Source: Amanita rubescens (lineage: Eukaryota; Basidiomycota; Agaricomycetes; Agaricales; Amanitaceae). Taken from it: DNA of 64,000 nt. Shown one piece after another: positions 20,582-31,904 of this stretch. The stretch spans positions 1 to 64,000 of the forward strand of contig WION01000080.1 in assembly GCA_015039365.1 (NCBI GenBank), in the 5' to 3' direction. The notes below the pieces were generated by a model. That model was not told where the DNA came from and searched no databases. It worked only from the letters and a program-made list of their open reading frames with translations. The translations under genes and the position numbers were made by a program. How positions within the stretch are numbered: the first letter of the stretch is position 1; every line of letters starts with the position of its first letter.

Positions 20582-21746
20582 CTACGTTGTGTCCATTTCT
20601 GACCTGCTTTGTCTATGTTTTCCTTTGATGGTTGTATTGTGGGCAGCGGAGGTGGAGGTGTCTGGGGAGGTCTCTTTGCTTGTGTTTGTGCTCGGCTTCC
20701 TTTCTGTCCAAGCCCACATGGTACAGGCTTGGCCAAACAAAAATACTTTCTTTTGGCAAAGCACCTCCTGCTGGATGTGCCTGTCCCCCCATCTTTGAAT
20801 GTCATCACCACTGTCGACCTGTGGCCTGGTTTGATTGATGGGTGGCGGATCCAGTAGGGCTGGATGGGCATATGTAAGGTGTTGGTCCAAGGGTTGTGGG
20901 TTAAACTTCCTTTTATATCTCCCCCAACCTGTGCAGAGAGCCCTGAAGCAGAATTGGAACCCCACTGATGCACACACACCTCCATTTTGTCCCACTGAAG
21001 GGTTCTACAGAGGTTCCTGCAGCATATTTGAAGATCAGTTTGAGATAAGGTAGGGAGTCATTGAGCTGGGCCTGCGAGATTCCAGGGCCACCAACCACAA
21101 CTAAGTTTCCCTTTGCAGTCCTGTTCAATGAGGACAATCAAGCAGGTGATGGAACCAGTGGTAGTGGTATCACTCCAATTGGATTGGGAAGGGTCAAGGT
21201 CAGGTTGGCCAAAAGCCAATTGGTGAGCACGCAGTATGTATGTACCAGGATTGAAGGTGACGTCCAGTGGTACCTGAGGCACCAGAACCAGACGGGCACG
21301 TGACTGGAGTTCACAGGGGGTTTGGGTGGGAGAGAACTGACAGGCAGGGGAGTAGCAGCAGCAGCCAAGGCCACTGCTGCATATGACTTGGGGTTCTTCT
21401 GCATTTGAGCCTGTATGAGTCCCAGCTTGGAGTTAATAGCCTGTACCTGTTTGGCCAGTCCCTTTAGCTCCACAGAGCCATGGGCAGCTGCAAGCATACT
21501 GGCCCCTCCCATTGTGCCTCCTTCCCTGTGTGACAAAGATGATCAAGCAGCCCATCCAGGCTGGCCAAAAAAGGCCTGGACAGACTGATCGTCAAAGGTG
21601 GGGGATGAGCATGTGCTGAGCATAAGCGCGTCAGCCTTGGTGAGTAGTGCGAGGATTTGATTGACCGCTGTTGTGGTCGGATCATCAGCAATAGAGGTGT
21701 AAGCAACCCTCAGTTGCTTCTCGGTGGATCCTGTGTCCTCAGGCAT
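20582..21746 (-). pseudogene. LINE (Tad-like) ORF1/gag relic
   Basis: The minus strand starts with MPEDTGSTEKQLRVAYTS and continues, after a stop and frame changes, through QVQAINSKLGLIQAQM and KSYAAVALAAA. Next come GNLVVVGGPGISQAQLND, TKWRCVCISGVP, a block with proline-rich positions around PPINQTRP and finally KKVFLFGQACTMWAW. The order (coiled coil, Ala/Pro linker, then KW...I.GVP, a hydrophobic core and an LFG motif) resembles ORF1 of Tad-clade non-LTR retrotransposons of fungi as I recall them. No reverse transcriptase follows because the copia element lies next to it. At least three frameshifts are present. Moderate certainty. Confidence 0.45.
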
Positions 21747-21769
21747 CTGGAGCAGTGCAGGGTGTGTTG

Positions 21770-22550
21770 TAGATGTTGGATTGATAAGGCAATGGTGGTG
21801 GTATGAGTGTGAGAAAGCTCGCGATCATAGCCAGTATTGATGGAGATATTGTCATTTGTTGCTCCTCACTGTCAACAACAGTGAGCAAGAAATGTTGCAT
21901 TCTGAGCATTTTTTACATTCTAACATAGTGGATAGGTATGCACACATATATACATATAAGGAATATATTCCAAAAAAGCACCACAAAAGTATTCAGTATT
22001 AAGGGAGATATTGCAATTTCTTGCTGCACATCATCATGAACAGGGAGCAGATATTTCCCAAAACGGCAATGCCAAAGTGTGCTATTTCCATTTTTGGAAA
22101 CCTGCCACTGGATCCTAAAGTGCACATTACATTATGAATTTCCTTTTTAGAAATTTGACCCTGAAATTATGTCATCATTTCCTTTTTAGAAAGCCTTTCC
22201 CATGGTCACATTGCCTGCCATTTCAGCTTATTTGACATGTGGCAACTATTTCCAAATAAGGAAATTCCTTGCATTGAAACATGTACAAACATGAACACAC
22301 ACCCTCATAACCTTCCAAATATGGCATCCTAACTTGCTTTCCTTATTTGGAATCTGCCCATCTTACCAAATAAGGCAATTATCCCCTCAGTGCACACTCC
22401 AAAACAGGATTCTATGATATTCTACTGCAGTCTTTAGGTAGCAAAAGCTGGAAGTTGGATGAGTGTATTCATTCTATATTATAGTGCAAGAAAGGGTAGA
22501 AGTAAAGAAACTGATGATTACACCTGTGTCTGAGTCATACCTGGCATCTT
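21770..22550. other. AT-rich noncoding, one inverted repeat
   Basis: No gene is recognised. Around 22250-22353, TTCCAAATAAGGAA and TTTCCTTATTTGGAA form an inverted repeat about 100 bp apart, possibly a small MITE relic. Confidence 0.4.
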
Positions 22551-22723
22551 CAGAGATCCATTTTTGTCAAGTGGTTGGAGGTTCTTGAGCTCTGTCTTTG
22601 CATAGGCAGTGTACTTTGCAACCATCTTCTCTAGTACATCAACAGAAAGTCATGAAGGAAGTTCCACATCATAAAGGATGGAATGATGGGCTTGGACCTG
22701 TAAGGTATTGATCTTTCTGTCTC

Positions 22724-23600
22724 TTAATATTTCCAACAGATCCCAACAGATTGGGCAATATAATTTGGACATGGAAAGATCTTTGATGTCCATTTTCTGA
22801 ATGAAAGGAAGTTATGTAGTTCTGGTGGCATGAAGGATATGGATGGGCAACATGCCTGGATAATATCCAAGAGCTTTCTATTTTCTTCATTGTTGGGAAC
22901 ATGCCCTTTCAGACCACATAGAGCAGCAGCTGCCAAAATAATGGCTTCAGAGTGTAAACTGCCATTAAACAAGTCCAAATATTGGAGCTCATCCAAATCA
23001 TCATCTGCCTGGTTCATCAGCAGTTGTTCAAAATCTTTGTAGATTTTGTTATATAATGATTTATCTTCAACTTATTGAATCATGAATTGATTCTGATACC
23101 CCCACATGATTTCACATTGACATCCTTATCCATGTCATTTGTCAGCTCATGAATCAAGTCCATCATCGAGGTGTGGGACATGGGAGCTGGGTTTGACCAT
23201 TTTGTGCCAAGGGCTTGGATTAGAATATCTTTATTTTTCAGATTTTTTGTAGAGTGTGATTCCAAGGTGCATTTTGCTGAGAGGTAGCTGATGAAGGATT
23301 TGATCCACCTTCAGAACATCCCCCCATGTTATGAAAATGTTGTTAAGTTGTCCACTTGATACTTTTGACAATTGAAGCGTGAAGACAATAAGAAGACAAA
23401 CAAGGAAATAATGAAAGTTTGTTACTGTGTCCTTCCTTGTGATATACACCCACAAATCTAGAATCTTTAACAACTGTTTGCAGGTGCATCAGGTGAGGCA
23501 CAGGAACATCCAAGTTTTCACCCAACTCTACCAATAACTTGAGGTCACCAAGTGGCAGATTGCCCAAAAGGTTTCCCAGAGATCTGTCCAGTTCAACTTC
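22724..23600 (-). pseudogene. Unrecognised minus-strand gene relic
   Basis: Coding-like pieces in minus order: FDTELKKLNWTDLWETFWA (about 23600), a leucine-rich stretch, SKMHLGITLYKKS, MSHTSMMDLIHELTNDMD, DDDLDELQYLDLFNGSLHSE and AIILAAAALCGLKGHVPNNE. The amino-acid use and intron-like breaks suggest a real ancestral gene, but I cannot name the family. Stops and frame changes indicate decay. Confidence 0.35.
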
Positions 23601-23646
23601 TTCAGTTCAGTATCAAATTGTACTTGTGATATACCGCCTGTTCTAA

Positions 23647-23907
23647 ATGCTCTCTGGAGATGTGTGCAAGGTTATAGATAAGCCCAAGAGCAGACCAGGT
23701 CATAAAGTGCTGGTACATCTTCCAGTAGCGGTTAATGAAGATACCTGTTTTGAAATGCTACTCATAGGTTGTTTGCTTATCTGTCCCAATCACCATGCAA
23801 TGAGCATGGAGGTAACTATTGATTATTCTTGTGTGAGATGCCAAAATTTGGAGGAGTGCTTTGCCTTCTTACAATTGGATATATCTGCCATCAGAATTGG
23901 TAGATAG
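23647..23907 (+). other. Unassigned 86-codon ORF
   Basis: An ORF with two Cys pairs (LICPNHHAMS, YSCVRCQNLEECF) but no recognised domain. It may be chance; no supporting signals. Confidence 0.2.
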
Positions 23908-24051
23908 TAAACTGAAGGCCCACTTTGAATCTCTTATTAACTCATCAAAATCTCCGGTCTGACATCAATGCCAAAAATTTTGTCCCTCTTCAACAAGATA
24001 GATAACGCCATCCTCCCCCAAGCCAATCTTTGCAGGGATTAGGAATGCCGG

Positions 24052-24480
24052 TAGTCTTTTGAAGTTAGGTTAAGTTAGGTTACAAGCCATTTTTTGCCAT
24101 GACTGCAACTGATCAAAATAACTGAACCACTGCCTGTGTCACGACCGGTCATGGCTGTTTGTTCTTGTTTGTATCACTCAAACAGCATAATTAAGCCCAA
24201 AAGTCAATTTCTTTCATTTCTTTTGCAACAAAGGAGCATATATTGTGTTAGCTATGGATAAACATAACCCTAATTACATGATAACAATAAACAAGCAAAT
24301 GAAGCTTGTTTGTAACTAGTGTTCAGAGGTCGGGTTACACGACTGCAATTAACTGTAACCTGACCTGACTTAACTGCTGATTAACTGGACTGCAGTTAAA
24401 GTTAGGCCCTTTCCCTAACCTTAACCAGACTGGTTATGACTGGTTATGACCAGTTAAATTATGCCATCTTGTAGAGCTGG
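24052..24480. repeat. hAT-like subterminal-repeat sequences
   Basis: At 24052 begins TAGTCTTTTGAAGTTAGGTT, matching the ends of the 5.2-kb block at 38387. Positions 24301-24470 are rich in alternating GGTTATGACTGG and CAGTTAA motifs, start near CTAGTGTT and end near AATTATGCC. This second piece is a full-length counterpart of the element that mariner interrupted (see 25531 and 31233). Confidence 0.5.
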
Positions 24481-24509
24481 TCCTTAGCTTCATTTTGAGC
24501 CCTATAGTA

Positions 24510-24886
24510 TGTTGAAAATGCGCCAAGTGTAGTTATAACTCACTACAAATGTTGTAGTAGTTGTCTAGCCCTCTGATAGACTCAATACACGCTTTAGACG
24601 TTCACAAATGCGGTCTATAACAATTGATAGCAGTGATATTAAGTCTATATCCAAGTGTAGGTACTGTAGTTCCCTACATGTAAGGAAACCTGGCCTGTTT
24701 GGTTCTATTTACTACCTATCCCATCAGGCGTGAGTTTAGGTGTCCACTATATCGCGTTTTGTCCACAGACACAACTGCTACACCTATAAACTAGCTCATT
24801 ATACACAAAATAAAGAATATAGTATTGTAACACTAAATATAAAGCATTTGAGCGATATCTGATGTTTAATCACTCAATATTCAACA
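24510..24886 (-). mobile_element. Solo LTR, family A, minus
   Basis: A complete 377-bp copy in reverse orientation with target duplication TAGTA at 24505-24509 and 24887-24891. Very close to the copy at 3741; for example both share the variant AATATCACTGC. Confidence 0.92.
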
Positions 24887-24891
24887 TAGTA

Positions 24892-25519
24892 TTGATGTAA
24901 TTTGGCCCAGTGGTTCATGAGATATGAAGTATTTTGTGAAGGAATGTCAAAACTATTGGGTTTCCCTTTAGCAATGCTGTCCATTCATGAATGCAATTAG
25001 TTTCTCTTGTTTAATCTGCTAGCTATTTCCTTCATCACACTTGGAAACACTGGTTCTCTGGGTGGGATGCTGACAAGGAGCAAAGTTTTGCCAGTGCATG
25101 CTGTCACTGTGAGGCACTAATTTGTGAGCAACTTCTGTTATGCTGATCCAGAATGACATGCTCCCCATTGTGTTCCATCTCCTCCATCCCAGGCAGGAGG
25201 CAATCATGAATCAATTAAAGACCTGTCATCAGCATGTTACACATCCAAGGTGAAGAATGACCAACACTGACACCTACAACACCAGCTATTAGTGTTGAGT
25301 TTGACCCCTGGCTCTGCAACAATGTTTAACTTTGTTGTACTGTATTCTGTATTGAACAATATACTTCTGACTCAGGCTGTTGGAATTTGGAACTTATTTC
25401 TGACTTATAGTAATCAGTTATGACCATCATGGACAACATTGCTAATCAGAAACTCAAATTTTGACACCCTGTCACAAAACACTTCATATCTCATGAACCA
25501 CTGGGCCAAATTACATCAA
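24892..25519. mobile_element. TA-flanked TIR element, non-autonomous
   Basis: A 628-bp element with inverted ends TTGATGTAATTTGGCCCAGT... at 24892 and its complement ending at 25519. The arms match over about 50-60 bp, including GGTTCATGAGATATGAAGT. Both sides have TA (24890-24891 and 25520-25521). No coding is recognised inside. Structure fits a mariner-type MITE. Confidence 0.75.
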
Positions 25520-25548
25520 TAAAAGATTGCATAATTTAACCAGTCATA

Positions 25549-26567
25549 CAGTGACTCAAAAAATTGTCCCAATGTTTGGCACTTTTTGCTTCTGTGTATC
25601 ATAGCATCACATCAAGGCCAAATAGAGCCAAAGTATAAGTGTACGTAAGAAAGGTCTACATCTTGGCTACGTGACGAATCAAAAATTATGTAATTTGATG
25701 CTGTTCCCATGATGTTACAGCCAATTCAATTTGGTGACTCATTGGGACAATTATTTGACTTGGTATCAGAAATACAGAAAATGCTCAATCCAGTGCTTTG
25801 TATTGCCCCCCTTGGTCTTGGTAAATGCTTTTGACCTTGTAGGCATACTTTCCATTGATATCTGACACACATCTGGCTCTATATCATCCCACACACCTGC
25901 CATGTCCCATCTCCTCTGCTCAGCAGGAAAACATCCTCTCCCTTGTTTCCAATGGTTTCCCCACTTGTCATATTGCCTCTATACTTGGTCCTGGCAAGTA
26001 TACCATCTCCACAATTATTCAGGAACACCTTCCTAATCAACAAATTTCTTTGCTGGTCATCCTTCCAAGCTCTCTCCTATCTATCCTCACCCAAATCACC
26101 ACTGGGAAGGCTGCTAATGCTGTTCAGGTCACCAAACTTGTTGGCATCATCAACTCCCATCCACTCCACCCACAAACAGTCAGAACTGTGCTTAAGTAGC
26201 AGTTGTTTAAGGCTGTGACAAAGAAGAAAAGCCATGTGAACAGGGGGGAAATAATAGGCCTTTGCTCTGAGGCACAACCAGTGTTCTGTGGAGGGCTGGA
26301 AGAGGGTAATTTGGTCAGGTGAGACTAAGGTTAACAGTATTGGGTCATATGGGGAGTAGTTGATGTGGAAGCAAGTGGTGGATAGGTTGATTGATAGGGA
26401 GGTCCAAGGAACTGTGACATTGGAGGGTGGGAACATCATGGTATGGGGTTGTATGGGCTGGAATGGTGTGGGTAAAGTTACCGAAGTTGAGGGGAGGATA
26501 GATGCTGACCAGTATGTGTCCATTTGGACCACCTCTGACTACTCAGTATAGAGGAATCTGGGATTGC
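25549..26567 (+). pseudogene. Mariner element, 5' half
   Basis: It begins CAGTGACTCAAAAAATTG after TA (25547-25548). The first about 340 bp are nearly identical to 31354-31695, which were its opposite end. Transposase coding starts with a helix-turn-helix (ISSAQQENILSLVSNG, CHIASILGPGKYT) and continues QTVRTVLK, AVTKKK, VIWSGETKVN, NIMVWGCMGWNGVG and VEGRIDADQYVSI. It ends at GGGATTGC, where the hAT element starts. The other half is at 31354-31904. The frame is broken at several points. Confidence 0.85.
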
Positions 26568-27535
26568 TAGAGATCTGCACGGGTATACCCGCGGGTGGCG
26601 CCAGTTCAACCCATACCCACACCCGCAGGCGGGTTATACCCTTGAGCTCACGGGTATAACTGCAGGACGGGTCGCTAATACGGGTAACGGGTTAACACCC
26701 GTGACGGGTTCAACCCGTCAATTTATAATGACTTTTTACATACTACGACACTCTACATTATGATGTCTAGATGTTATCCCAACCATTTGGCATCACTTCA
26801 TCTGTGTCTGTGTCAGGCATGGCAGCAACTACCTTAAGATCCTCATTGGAAACCATGTCTAAGAGGCTCCAGTCCCCAAGACACAAGATAGCGCACGTCG
26901 TTTGAGCTGATAGACGATTGTGCGTATGGGATATGAGGTTACACCCTCGGCTAAAGAGCCATTCGACGTCAACAGATGTTGCTATTAATAAATCTATTAG
27001 AATAGATTTGGCTGGATGGAAGGTCAATTGGACGTACCCGGAACCGTCAAGTAATCTAACGCCATGCGCGAAAGACGTGGGTAAACAGAGCGACGCTCAT
27101 ACCACCAGGTGATCGGGTCTTCTATGGCTTCTATATCTGCTGCGAGATAGGTCGTCAATTCATCACGGACGCGTGATGTTTTGGTTTTGGAGAGGGACGG
27201 TAGCTTGTCAAAAATGTTCTTGCTTTCCTTTTCTTTAGATTTCTAACATCATATAGATAATATTAGTATCAATAACGTCGTAATATATACATATATATAC
27301 TCACGTCGTCAGTAGCACGCATTTTCTTGTCAGATTCTTCTGCAATTGAAATGTTACGATGCGCATAGGACCGCTCGTAAGCGTCTCGGACAAGATCCCG
27401 TGCAGTAGAGATCCACGCTTCAGACCATTTCGCGTCTTTGAAATACTCTAGCTTGTGCTGAGGGTGAAGGACTGGTACACGAGTCATCAGCCTGAGTATG
27501 TGAGTCATAGAAAGTGAGCCGAGGCGTACCCCAGG
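26568..27535 (-). pseudogene. hAT element, 3' half (C-terminal transposase)
   Basis: It starts at the left with TIR TAGAGATCTGCACGGGT and about 130 bp of CGGGT-rich subterminal repeats. Minus-strand exons read VLHPQHKLEYFKDAKWSEAW (from 27471), a short intron, KSKEKESKNIFDKLPSL, TWWYERRSVYPRLSRMA, another intron, then ATSVDVEWLFSRGCNLIS and CLGDWSLLDMV. The last is the hAT C-terminal dimerisation region, essential for transposase assembly. The piece ends within an intron near 27535. Its upstream half lies at 31905-34545. Confidence 0.88.
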
Positions 27536-27889
27536 TCTCGGAATCTCAGGCTGGCTCCCCCTTGGCGATTTCCATAGAAAGATTCTGGGAGGTCTTTACC
27601 CTCCCCCACTCATTCCTTATGGATTCCTTGCATTCCGCGTGGAGGTTCCATGGAATCCACATGGATTCCTTGCAATTTCAAGATGGTCCAAATGGCCCAG
27701 AACACACTAAAAAAAGTCCATGGAATCCGTGTGGAATCCGTGTGGAATCCATGCATATTCCACAGAATCTCAGGAATTTGCCTGGAACAGGAGTGACAAG
27801 GAATCCACATGGACTCCATGGACTCCATGGATTCCAGGTACATTTCTGCCTGGTTTGCATAATGCTGACATACAAGGACTTTCAGCACA

Positions 27890-28010
27890 AGGAGTCCTCA
27901 GGAGTCCACATGGACTCCTGATTCCCATGGTCATGTGACAGGCCACTTGGTCTGTGCGCCAGCCCACAGGTATATAAGGAGAGGGCATGTACCACATATC
28001 CCCCACTGCT
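27890..28010 (+). promoter_or_regulatory. Candidate RNA polymerase II promoter block
   Basis: GTCATGTGAC, then CCAGCCCACAGGTATATAAG and a pyrimidine stretch (ATATCCCCCACTGCTTCC) recur in the same order at about 43625-43725, and in part at 58780-58860. Conservation of a TATA box with flanks across otherwise different units suggests a promoter belonging to this repeat family. Confidence 0.45.
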
Positions 28011-28837
28011 TCCCCCCCTTCCTTGAGGATGGGGGGGAGGGGAGTGATAAGATTAGATAGATAGATAGTGATTAGATATATGTACATCTCATAGGTAAGT
28101 AGGTAAGCTTAAGTAGCAGTATGATGATGTAGATAAGATAAGATCACAGATAAGATAATATGATTTCCTTTTATAGAATTTGTGACAACATGAGGTGTGT
28201 GACGCGTGACTGTGACAAAAAAGATGCACCTAGATTGTGTGATTCAGAATATACAAGAATGACAGTGCCAAACAAAGTCAAACATGAGAAACACTTTTTC
28301 ACATCTGACAGAAAATTGAAAAAATCCAAAAAATTGTCAAAAATCCAAAAACATTATGTGATCACATCTCTGCAAGAATTGCAGTGCAAAACACAACCAA
28401 ACACAAGATATTTTCAAAATACTGTTTTGGTGGGAATGGTGGCTGTTACAGTAATGGACTCCTACATTAGTACACAATCATGCTTGGCAGACAAGCCTCC
28501 TCATTCATCATGCCTATCCTTGCTTACTCTACCTTGATTACTTTGCTGACACATGCATTGTTACATATGTAGCTGTGGTCAGCGATCTGATATGTAGTGG
28601 GGTGTACACACTTTACTGTATTTATTTCTGCAACACAATCAGGACCTAGCCTACTCCTTTGCAAATTTGTAGTTGTTTCCCCCATTTGACTGGTGTGTTT
28701 GCAAAATGCTGTACCTACTAAGCTTCCACACCAGAGTGACCATCTGGCAAATGATACAATGAGACAGACTAGGGCTATGTAAGACTAGTATGGATACATA
28801 TATTGAAAGAACACCTCAAGTTTGCAATAGTGCCCCT

Positions 28838-29120
28838 TAGACAGTCAGACAGTCAGACAATAAGTGTATCAGCAGCTGACAGTGCCTTTTAGATAGTCAG
28901 ACAATCAGACAACTTATGCAACAGTGTCTCTCAGATAGTCAGACAGTCAGACAATTAGTGTATCAGCATCCATCAGTGTCTCTTAGATGGTCAGGCAGTC
29001 AGACAATTAATGTGTCAGCATCTATCAGACAATCAGAAAAGCAGAAAATCAGACAAGTTATGGAGTAGTGTATCTCAGATGATTAGGCAGTCAGACAACC
29101 AGTGTGTCAGACAGAACCAG
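28838..29120. repeat. Degenerate tandem repeat (GACAGTCAGACAA)
   Basis: A unit of roughly 12-16 nt around GTCAGACAGTCAGACAA, interspersed with TGTATCAGCA and TGTCTCTTAGAT, recurs many times. It is not coding. Confidence 0.7.
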
Positions 29121-29365
29121 ATGCGATCAGACTTTTACTGTGTTAGCTGATGGTCATCCAGTAGGTCACTTCTGTACTACTGATAACTGAGATCCTTAAA
29201 GTCTGCTTAGATGCCCAGCCTTTTCAGCTAACAGATGTGGTTGCTGGAGGTATCCATAAGCTGGTAGGTGTGAGAGGGAGGTGGCAGGTGATTGCAAGTG
29301 GTTCCTTGTGATGGTAATGAGGTAGACATTGATAACTTGAATTGCTGGCATGTCAGCCACCATTG

Positions 29366-29582
29366 ATCACTAGCTGTCAATATTCTGCTAACAACTGCTC
29401 ACCAATGTATGTATCTCCAGATAGTCATCTCCAAACTTCAAAGCCCCCACATGATTACAGAACCCTCATGACAACCTTCTCACGTCTATTCATGACCTCT
29501 GAGGCTCTGCAATGTTATGTCGATCACTAGCTGTCAATATTCTGCTAACAACTGCTCACCAATGTATGTATCTCCAGATAGT
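29366..29582. repeat. Direct duplication of about 60 bp
   Basis: A segment starting GATCACTAGCTGTCAATATT and ending CTCCAGATAGTC occurs at 29366-29424 and again at 29520-29582, almost identically. Confidence 0.75.
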
Positions 29583-30060
29583 CTGTGGCTTTTGAATGGT
29601 TAGCTGATACTGATCCAAGGACTATCTTGGTATTTGGACTCTATGCATGTCCTAAGATAATAAATCTTATATAGGTTTGATCTTAGGAATTTTCTATATT
29701 TTTTGGAATTTTTTCCATATTTTTTAATGCATATATTGCTGCATGGAATCCACGGAGTCCACATGGATTCCAGACAATGTACCAGGAATTCAGGTGTAAA
29801 TCATGTTTTTGCCTGTTGCCAGGAATGTGCCTGGACTGAGCATGGAATCCTGGTAGAATTTCCACAGAAATTTCCTTTTTGCAAGGAATCCATGTGGAAT
29901 CCATGTGGATTCTGTATGGATTCCATGGAGTCAGCCAGGATCCTGCCAGGAAGCGTGGGGGAGGGTAAAGTACTGGATTCTGGAATTGTTTTCAACCATC
30001 ATGTGGCACATTGATGGATTTTGTGACAAGTGACCCATTACTTTGCAAGTCTGAAATTAC

Positions 30061-30757
30061 TCATTCCACAACAACATATGTCTGCTTTGCACATATCTCA
30101 GTGGTAGTGGTTGACTTGAAGAGACAAGTTGTAGATGGTGCCAAAGGCCGCAAGCTTAAAACCACCCTTCTAATCTTTGACACCGAGAGGTCAAGTTGCA
30201 GCATTGTTGACAATGGTCTACCCAGGTAAAAGTTTTTCCCCAGCTCCTGAACTGCTGATGAGGCTGATTCACCATGTTCTTCAATCAGGTCTACCCATTC
30301 CCGATGCTCTGCAGGATAAGCCAGAACATCAAATACACTCAAGTCAACTATGAAAATCTCAATCTGAGTAACCTTAAGATTGGGTTTATGAATTCAAACA
30401 CTTACAAAATGGGTGGATTTCCTTATTTGTAGGACATCACTGTGCTTTTAATGCCTGACTAATCTGCCATGCAGTGGAAGAAGTTTGCAGGTCATTGTGG
30501 GATGTGTGGCTTGACATGTCATCAGCTTGGAATTTCACTTGACTTGGAGTCCTGTTCACCGATGCTGATCCAGTATGCGCCCATGGAGTCCTGGCAGGTG
30601 ATGCAGATTGAGACTTTGCAACTGCATTGTTATCACAATTGGTTTCACTTGTCACCTTTGCATGCCTGGTTTGGGGACTCGGAGTGTCAAAAATCTCACG
30701 GTGTGAATGGGACTTGGTGAAAAGCTCAATAGGAGATTGCGGAGATGGTTGGAGCAT
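30061..30757 (-). pseudogene. Unrecognised minus-strand gene fragments
   Basis: Two ORFs (30757-30437, Ser/Thr/Gln-rich with PARTPWAHTGSASVNRTPS, and 30342-30061 with DVLAYPAEHREWVDLIEEHG) could be neighbouring exons. The second has plausible globular composition. No family is recognised. Confidence 0.3.
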
Positions 30758-30837
30758 AGGTGAGGGACTTCACATCCGCTTCTTTCCTTTAGTCTTTGCT
30801 AACTGGTAATGGATTTCAGTAGTAGTAATATATTTCA

Positions 30838-31232
30838 TAGTGTTTCTATTTCCAGTCTCTCAGGACCAAAAAAGACTGGACTGCAGTCTCAGGTCTTAGG
30901 AGGTCCAAGGGCAGTCCGGTCTTTTTAAATTTTTAAAACTGCAAAAAACTGCAAAAGACCAGTCTAGACCAGTCCTAGACCACTAATTATCACATGTGAC
31001 CAACACAGTCATGTTCTCCTATATTTTAGCTTTTTTTTGAGTATTAAGACATAAAAAACAGTTGAGATTTGAGTTCACAGTAGTAAAGTTTGTCTAAAGT
31101 TATATATATATAACATGTGAATTTTGAAAACATCTGTTGTTGCAACACTCCAGGTAAGGTATTCTGAAATTAACTAATCTAGGTATGTTCTAGTACATCC
31201 AATGGAACATAGTTGAACAGTGGGAGGGTGAG
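30838..31232. repeat. 5' part of hAT-type MITE family
   Basis: TAGTGTTTCTATTTCCAGTC and the following about 390 bp match the first part of the element at 39685-40741 (same order, with CCGG changed to CTGG-like in several places). The 3' part is absent. Confidence 0.7.
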
Positions 31233-31351
31233 TGTCAGCAACTAGTGTTGCAAGGTCCAGTTAAGTCCAGTTAATTGCCCTAAATTTGATTAACTGTAAC
31301 TGGTGCAATTAACTGATGACCTAGAATTTCCCTAACCTTAACCGGACCAGT
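31233..31351. repeat. Subterminal-repeat element split by mariner
   Basis: From CTAGTGTTGC to GGACCAGTTA, with CAGTTAA motifs. It abuts the mariner TA at 31352-31353. Joined in reverse complement to 25531-25546 it recreates a copy of the element at 24301-24470. Confidence 0.6.
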
Positions 31352-31353
31352 TA

Positions 31354-31904
31354 CAGTGACTGAAAAAATTGTCCCAATGTTTGGCACTTTTTGCTTCTGT
31401 GTATCGTAGCATCACATCAAGGCCAAATAGAGCCAAAGTATAAGTGTACGTAAGAAAGGTCTACATCTTGGCTACATGACGAATCAAAAATTATGTAATT
31501 TGATGCTGTTCCCATGATGTTACAGCCAATTCAATTTGGTGACTCATTGGGACAATTATTTGACTTGGTATCAGAAATACAGAAAATGCTCAATCCAGTG
31601 CTTTGTATTGCCCCCCTTGGTCTTGGTGACTGCTTTTGACCTTGTAGGCATACTTTCCATTGATATCTGACACACATCTGGCTCTATATCATCCCACATC
31701 TGCCACTCCCTCTCAAATCTCCCAATCTCCAGCTCATGGTTGCACAAGTGCAATTTGATGTGATGCCAGAGGATTAAGGTCTGGATACTATAGAAGTCAG
31801 TCCAGAAGAGTGATATTGTCCTCTTTCATCCAGTATCTAGCCTTTCTGAAGGTGTATTTGGGGTGATGGCCTTTCTTAAAAATGTGCTCCCCATCAGCAA
31901 TCCC
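31354..31904 (-). pseudogene. Mariner element, 3' half
   Basis: It begins at the left with the mariner end CAGTGACTGAAAAAATTG after TA. The minus strand encodes the transposase C-terminal half: SGIADGEHIFKKGHH, KARYWMKEDNITLLDW, YPDLNPL (third catalytic region), MHLCNHELEIGRFEREWQMW and SMPTRSKAVTKTKGGN. The break at GGGATTGC continues exactly the codon series of the 5' half at 26560-26567. The terminal about 340 bp, including the C-terminal codons, form the long TIR shared with 25549-25890. Confidence 0.87.

Larger units (their letters stand above)
27593..29963. mobile_element. Element with C-rich/G-rich inverted ends
   Basis: The left end TTTACCCTCCCCCAC and right end GTGGGGGAGGGTAAA are inverted. 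Both flanks are rich in GGAATCCATGTGGA-type palindromic motifs (27620-27840 and 29740-29930). No transposase is recognised, and 28160-28537 is an unassigned ORF. It is one of several units in the window with TTTACACTCCCCC-like ends. No convincing target duplication was found. Confidence 0.5.

Noticed and set aside
28838..29120. Possible CRISPR-like spaced repeat
   Set aside because: Repeat units are irregular, adjacent and variable, with no unique spacers of constant size, and the context is fungal.
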